A DNA stretch of 10,296 bases from Gammaproteobacteria bacterium. GTDB taxonomy: Bacteria; Pseudomonadota; Gammaproteobacteria; Enterobacterales; Kangiellaceae. The notes under the pieces were generated by a model. It was given only the letters and a program-made list of their open reading frames with translations, was not told the DNA's origin and did no database searches. Of the stretch, positions 6,507 to 10,296 are shown one piece after another. The stretch's first letter is position 1, and each line of letters opens with the position of its first letter. The stretch covers positions 18,304 through 28,599 of the forward strand of contig NVTT01000029.1 in the NCBI GenBank assembly GCA_002401655.1. Reading direction: 5' to 3'. Position numbers and translations under genes: made by a program.

Positions 6507-7496
6507 GTGAGTTCTTTTGATAAAGTTCAACTTTGGACAATCGACGCCGAATATCACGATCAACGTATTGATAACTTCCTGTTTACTCACCTAAAAGGCG
6601 TTCCTAAAAGTCGGATTTATCGCATTTTGCGTAAAGGCGAATTACGGGTAAATAAGGGACGTATCAAAGCGGTTTATAAGTTACAAACTGGTGATGTTTT
6701 AAGGATCCCTCCGATCCGAGTCTCAGAAAATGACTCAATAAATGAACATTCTAAAATTGCTAACCTAAATCAAGTTAAAGCCTTAGAGTCTCAAATATTA
6801 GTAGAAACCAAACAGTATTTGGTTCTTAACAAACCATCTGGAATAGCTGTTCATGGTGGTAGTGGTCAATCTTTTGGTGTGATTGAAGGCTTACGGGCCT
6901 TAAGACCGAAAGAAAAGTTCTTGGAATTGGTTCATCGTATCGATAAAGATACATCGGGCTGTCTGTTAATTGCCAAAAAGCGTTCGTATTTAGTGTTTTT
7001 TCAAAACCAGCTACGCCATCGTAAAATGAACAAAGAATACTTGGCACTGGTTTGCGGTGATTGGTCTGCAAAAAACAAGTTAGTTTCTGCGCCACTATTG
7101 AGAAAAGAGCTACCTTCAGGTGACAGAATGGTAGTGGTTGATCAAAAAGGAAAACCATCTGAAACACGTTTTGAGATTGTGCAAAAACTGAATGGTTTTA
7201 CTTTAGTCAAAGCGAAGCCTTTAACAGGACGAACTCATCAAATAAGAGTGCATGCCAAATATTGTGGTAATCCTTTGCTAGCGGATGCTAAGTACAGTAA
7301 TACGGAACAATTTCAAAAGGTTATAAAGCGATGTCAGTTATCCACCTTCGTTCTTCATGCTCGTTCCTTGAGTTTTTGGTTGCCTATTGTTGATGAAAGT
7401 TCAGGGCTAATAGAAAAAGGGAAACAAGGCGATCGAGTAACCATTGAAGCACCGTTACCTGCAGCGGCTCAGGATGTGATTGACAGCCTGAATTAA
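6507..7496 (+). CDS. rluC: 23S rRNA pseudouridine(955/2504/2580) synthase RluC
   Basis: This cytoplasmic enzyme converts uridines 955, 2504 and 2580 (E. coli numbering) of 23S rRNA to pseudouridine during assembly of the large ribosomal subunit. It has 329 residues against 319 in E. coli. Residues 18-70 are the S4 RNA-binding domain (DQRIDNFLFTHLKGVPKSRIYRILRKGELRVNKGRIK). The RluA-type catalytic domain follows, with Asp146 in HRIDKDTSG as the essential residue and GRTHQIRVHAKY as the later family block. AVHGGSGQSFGVIEGLRALRP is shared closely with E. coli RluC and favours it over RluD or RluA. The start is GTG at 6507, ten bases after a weak AGAG. It is the only start that fits the alignment to E. 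coli. In E. coli rluC diverges from rne; here no rne is near, and a HicB-like gene precedes it on the same strand. Confidence 0.94.
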   Translation: MSSFDKVQLWTIDAEYHDQRIDNFLFTHLKGVPKSRIYRILRKGELRVNKGRIKAVYKLQTGDVLRIPPIRVSENDSINEHSKIANLNQVKALESQILVETKQYLVLNKPSGIAVHGGSGQSFGVIEGLRALRPKEKFLELVHRIDKDTSGCLLIAKKRSYLVFFQNQLRHRKMNKEYLALVCGDWSAKNKLVSAPLLRKELPSGDRMVVVDQKGKPSETRFEIVQKLNGFTLVKAKPLTGRTHQIRVHAKYCGNPLLADAKYSNTEQFQKVIKRCQLSTFVLHARSLSFWLPIVDESSGLIEKGKQGDRVTIEAPLPAAAQDVIDSLN

Positions 7497-7585
7497 ATCG
7501 ACACTTTTTATTTAAATATCACAACTAAAAACTCATCATCTACTAGACTTAGGCTAATCTTTCACTAAATCGAATTAATGCAGTC

Positions 7586-10296
7586 TTGAATTTAAGAAAT
7601 AGATTATTTTTGAGTTTTATAGGTATCACCGGCATTGCATTGCTGATATTCGCGACGATCGCGATTAAAAGTTCCTCTAAGATATTGCAAAATGAAATTG
7701 AATCGACTCTTAACTCCATCGTAGAACAAAAAATTTCACTAGTTGTCAGTTATCTGAAAGCAAAAGAATCGGCTGTTAAGTTATATAGTGTCCTTCCTAT
7801 CGTCAATAATGCTTTAAGAGATATTGGATCTGCGTTTGATATGGGCGTGAATGGCTCCGAATATCAAAATATTGAGAAAAAATACCGCCCATTTCTAAGC
7901 AAACTTAGCGACGAAAGTAATAGTTATGATTTGTTTTTAATTACGCCAAACGGTGACATTGTCTTTACAGTGCTACATGAAAGTGATTTTGCTACTAATT
8001 TAATTGACGGTGAATATAAGGAGTCCCAACTAGCAGAAGCCTTTAAAAGAGCACGATCGCTACATCAAACTAAGGTCACCAAATTTGCACCTTACGCACC
8101 TTCAGGAATGCTATTTGATAAAAGTGATGAAAACAACGAGACAGACTCAACTACAAACCATGAGATTGTAGTCAATCACAGCGCCTTTATGGCTGCACCT
8201 ATTTTTGTAAATGAAAAGCTCATCGGTGTTATCGCCATTCAACTCGATAGTACAGAACATTTCTATTTAAGTAATGATTATGCAGGGCTAGGTCAAACTG
8301 GTGAGATTGTTTTGGGTCACCTTGTAGACGATTCAGTTGAAATCATTTCGCCATTACGGACTAATCCAAATGCCGCTTTTAATTTAAATTATGCCATTGG
8401 TAGCGAGTATGCTATTTCACTTCAAAAAGCCGTATTAGGAGAAGGTGGCTCTGGAAATATGCTAGATTATGAAGGTAAAGCAATTGTTGCTGCCTGGCGT
8501 CATATACCTGAAATTAATTGGGGTATAGTCGTAAAAATAGATTATAACGAGGCTCTAGCGCGAACGACTATTCTTAAAAATAAATTTATTAATGCTGGAT
8601 TTCTTTTATTGTTTGGCGCTGTGTTATTAGCCTTCTTGACCGCAAATAGAATCACAAAACCGATAAAAGATTTACTTGATTTTACTCTATCTGTGTCATC
8701 CGGGGAGGTCAATAGAAAACTGGAGGTTACTAGCAACGATGAAGTGGGGCAATTAACACGAGCCTTTAACAACATGTTAACTAGTCGTGCCAATTACGAA
8801 AAAGAGTTAGAAATAACTAGTGATACGGTGATTAAAGCCAATAAGGAATTAGTCGAGGCAAATAAACAAGCACAAGAAGCTGTCCGTGCCAAAGGCGAAT
8901 TCTTCGCAAGCATGAGCCATGAGATCCGTACACCAATGAACGGAGTATTGGGAATGCTTGGTTTACTTGAAAATACCGTACTGACGACAGAACAACGTCA
9001 TCGATTAAACGTAGCACAATCTAGCGCTGAGTCTTTATTGACCTTGATTAACGATATTCTTGATTATTCTAAAGTAGATGCGGGTAAAATCGAATTAGAA
9101 ATTCTCAATTTTGATTTAAGGAAAATGCTCGGAGAATTAGCTGAATCCTTAGCTCAAAGTGCCCAATCAAAAGGCATTGAGCTTATTCTAGATTTAGTCG
9201 GAATCGAAGCATCAATGGTGAAAGGTGATCCTGGAAGAATAAGGCAATGTATTACAAACCTTGTTAGCAACGCAATTAAATTTACTGAAAAAGGTGAAGT
9301 CGTTATTAGGGTTTATTTGACCGATGTAAGTGAAGATCAATGGAGCATGAATTGCGCTGTCAGCGATTCCGGTATAGGCATTCCCGAGAATAAACTTAAC
9401 TTCCTATTTGATTCCTTTAGCCAAGTAGATTCATCAACGACAAGACGCTTTGGCGGGACAGGATTAGGGTTAGCAATTGTAAAGAAATTGGCGGAATTAA
9501 TGGGAGGCGGTGTTTTAGTCACCAGCATTGTCGGCGAGGGCAGTTCATTTAGTTTTGACATTAAATTGGATAAAAGTAAAAAATCAACCGCAGTGATGCC
9601 TGAAGTCGACATCAGTAAGCTAAAAATTCTAGTGGTTGATGATAACGCGACCAATCGCGAGATATTTAAAGCTCAATTGAATCATTGGGGTGCTGAAGTG
9701 TTTGAGCAGGAAAATGGTAAGGATACTTTGCTCCATTTACAAAGTTTAGTTGATCATAACAAACCTATTTACGATATCGCTATACTAGATATGCAAATGC
9801 CAGATATGGATGGTTCAGAATTAGGACAACGTATAAGAAATAATTCTAAACTAGATTCTTTGAAACTAGTGATGATGACATCTATGGCACATCAAGGAGA
9901 TGCTAGACATTTCGCAGATATCGGGTTTAGTGCGTATTTCCCCAAACCAACGACTACTGACGATCTATTTCATGCATTGGCAGTGGTGGCGGAAGATGGC
10001 GACGCGATGGCAAATGCCGAACCTTTAGTTACACATCGATATTTAAACGAATTGCAAGGTGACTCGAACGCAGATGCGTCGGTTGACTTTGCCAGTAAAC
10101 GGATTTTATTGGTAGAAGATAACCAAGTTAATCAAATGGTAGCGAAAGGTATTTTAAAGAAAATTGGTTGTGTCAGCATTGATATCGCCGCAAATGGAGT
10201 TGAAGCGTTGCAGTCACTACAAAAAGCTCCTGAAGATGCACAATATGACATTATTCTAATGGATTGCCAAATGCCTGAAATGGATGGCTATGAAGC
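7586..10296 (+). CDS. Hybrid sensor histidine kinase with periplasmic sensor domain and two receiver domains (cut by window edge)
   Basis: This is an inner-membrane two-component kinase, 903 complete codons before the edge. Membrane segments lie at about 8-27 and 334-353. Between them is a periplasmic sensor of about 300 residues that looks Cache-like ([27 protein letters not shown]), with an acidic loop at 178-193. HAMP (354-405) and a coiled linker follow. HisKA has His445 ([12 protein letters not shown]). The HATPase has N box NLVSNAIKF (558-566), DSGIGI (594-599) and FGGTGLGLA (622-630). Receiver 1 has D685/D686, phosphoacceptor D735, T765 and K787; receiver 2 has E844/D845 and D893, and the window ends just after it. 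All catalytic residues seen are intact, so an active phosphorelay is expected. An Hpt domain may follow off-window. The start is uncertain: TTG at 7586 is best, the frame is open from 7553, and no ATG precedes the first membrane segment. The signal and partner regulator are unknown. Confidence 0.92.
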   Translation, partial: MNLRNRLFLSFIGITGIALLIFATIAIKSSSKILQNEIESTLNSIVEQKISLVVSYLKAKESAVKLYSVLPIVNNALRDIGSAFDMGVNGSEYQNIEKKYRPFLSKLSDESNSYDLFLITPNGDIVFTVLHESDFATNLIDGEYKESQLAEAFKRARSLHQTKVTKFAPYAPSGMLFDKSDENNETDSTTNHEIVVNHSAFMAAPIFVNEKLIGVIAIQLDSTEHFYLSNDYAGLGQTGEIVLGHLVDDSVEIISPLRTNPNAAFNLNYAIGSEYAISLQKAVLGEGGSGNMLDYEGKAIVAAWRHIPEINWGIVVKIDYNEALARTTILKNKFINAGFLLLFGAVLLAFLTANRITKPIKDLLDFTLSVSSGEVNRKLEVTSNDEVGQLTRAFNNMLTSRANYEKELEITSDTVIKANKELVEANKQAQEAVRAKGEFFASMSHEIRTPMNGVLGMLGLLENTVLTTEQRHRLNVAQSSAESLLTLINDILDYSKVDAGKIELEILNFDLRKMLGELAESLAQSAQSKGIELILDLVGIEASMVKGDPGRIRQCITNLVSNAIKFTEKGEVVIRVYLTDVSEDQWSMNCAVSDSGIGIPENKLNFLFDSFSQVDSSTTRRFGGTGLGLAIVKKLAELMGGGVLVTSIVGEGSSFSFDIKLDKSKKSTAVMPEVDISKLKILVVDDNATNREIFKAQLNHWGAEVFEQENGKDTLLHLQSLVDHNKPIYDIAILDMQMPDMDGSELGQRIRNNSKLDSLKLVMMTSMAHQGDARHFADIGFSAYFPKPTTTDDLFHALAVVAEDGDAMANAEPLVTHRYLNELQGDSNADASVDFASKRILLVEDNQVNQMVAKGILKKIGCVSIDIAANGVEALQSLQKAPEDAQYDIILMDCQMPEMDGYE

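Noticed and set aside
6826..7167. Minus-strand open frame of 113 codons
   Set aside because: It is antisense to the catalytic core of RluC, which is conserved in the sense frame.
7621..7636. TATCACCGGCATTG, resembling the centre of the gap operator
   Set aside because: It has only 8 of 14 matches and lies within the first membrane segment of the kinase gene; chance is more likely.
8542..9654. Three minus-strand open frames (8542-8793, 8832-9017, 9337-9654)
   Set aside because: All are antisense to the HAMP, HisKA and HATPase parts of the sensor kinase, whose motifs are intact in the sense frame.

Overview
The window reads as ordinary chromosomal DNA of an AT-rich gammaproteobacterium. The 2,4-dienoyl-CoA reductase, SppA and RluC are all close to the Escherichia coli versions in length and motif order. 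The AT richness and the LacI-controlled glycolytic gene suggest a marine heterotroph of the Alteromonadales/Oceanospirillales type, but the genus cannot be fixed from this sequence. I see no transposase, integrase, tRNA, rRNA, CRISPR array or phage gene.

Left part, minus strand (1-3595). Read in transcription order, sppA (3595 to 1748) comes first and ends at a strong hairpin terminator (1698-1729). A LacI-family repressor gene (1624 to 608, TTG start) follows, then the N-terminal half of a type I glyceraldehyde-3-phosphate dehydrogenase gene that runs off the left edge (470 to 1). The repressor and the GAPDH gene form a readable control circuit. A perfect 14-bp palindrome, TGACACCGGTGTCA, lies on the -35 region of the gap promoter. 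A 12/14 copy lies on the -10 region of the repressor's own promoter. The simplest reading is a sugar- or metabolite-responsive repressor that controls gap and itself.

Centre (3596-3938). A 343-bp divergent intergenic region separates sppA (left) from fadH (right). It carries a good sigma70-like promoter for sppA, an extended -10 promoter for fadH, and several short dyads over these promoters. The protein that binds them is not identified.

Right part, plus strand (3939-10296). The order is fadH (2,4-dienoyl-CoA reductase, beta-oxidation of unsaturated fatty acids), a solitary HicB-like protein without a HicA toxin, rluC (23S rRNA pseudouridine synthase), and a large hybrid sensor histidine kinase. 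The kinase has a periplasmic sensor domain, HAMP, HisKA, HATPase and two receiver domains, and is cut by the right edge inside the second receiver. These genes share direction but not an obvious pathway.

No clearly new multi-gene system is visible. The points most worth following are the LacI/gap operator pair, the orphan HicB with inverted repeats around its promoter, the dyads at the fadH promoter, and the unusual start of the sensor kinase.
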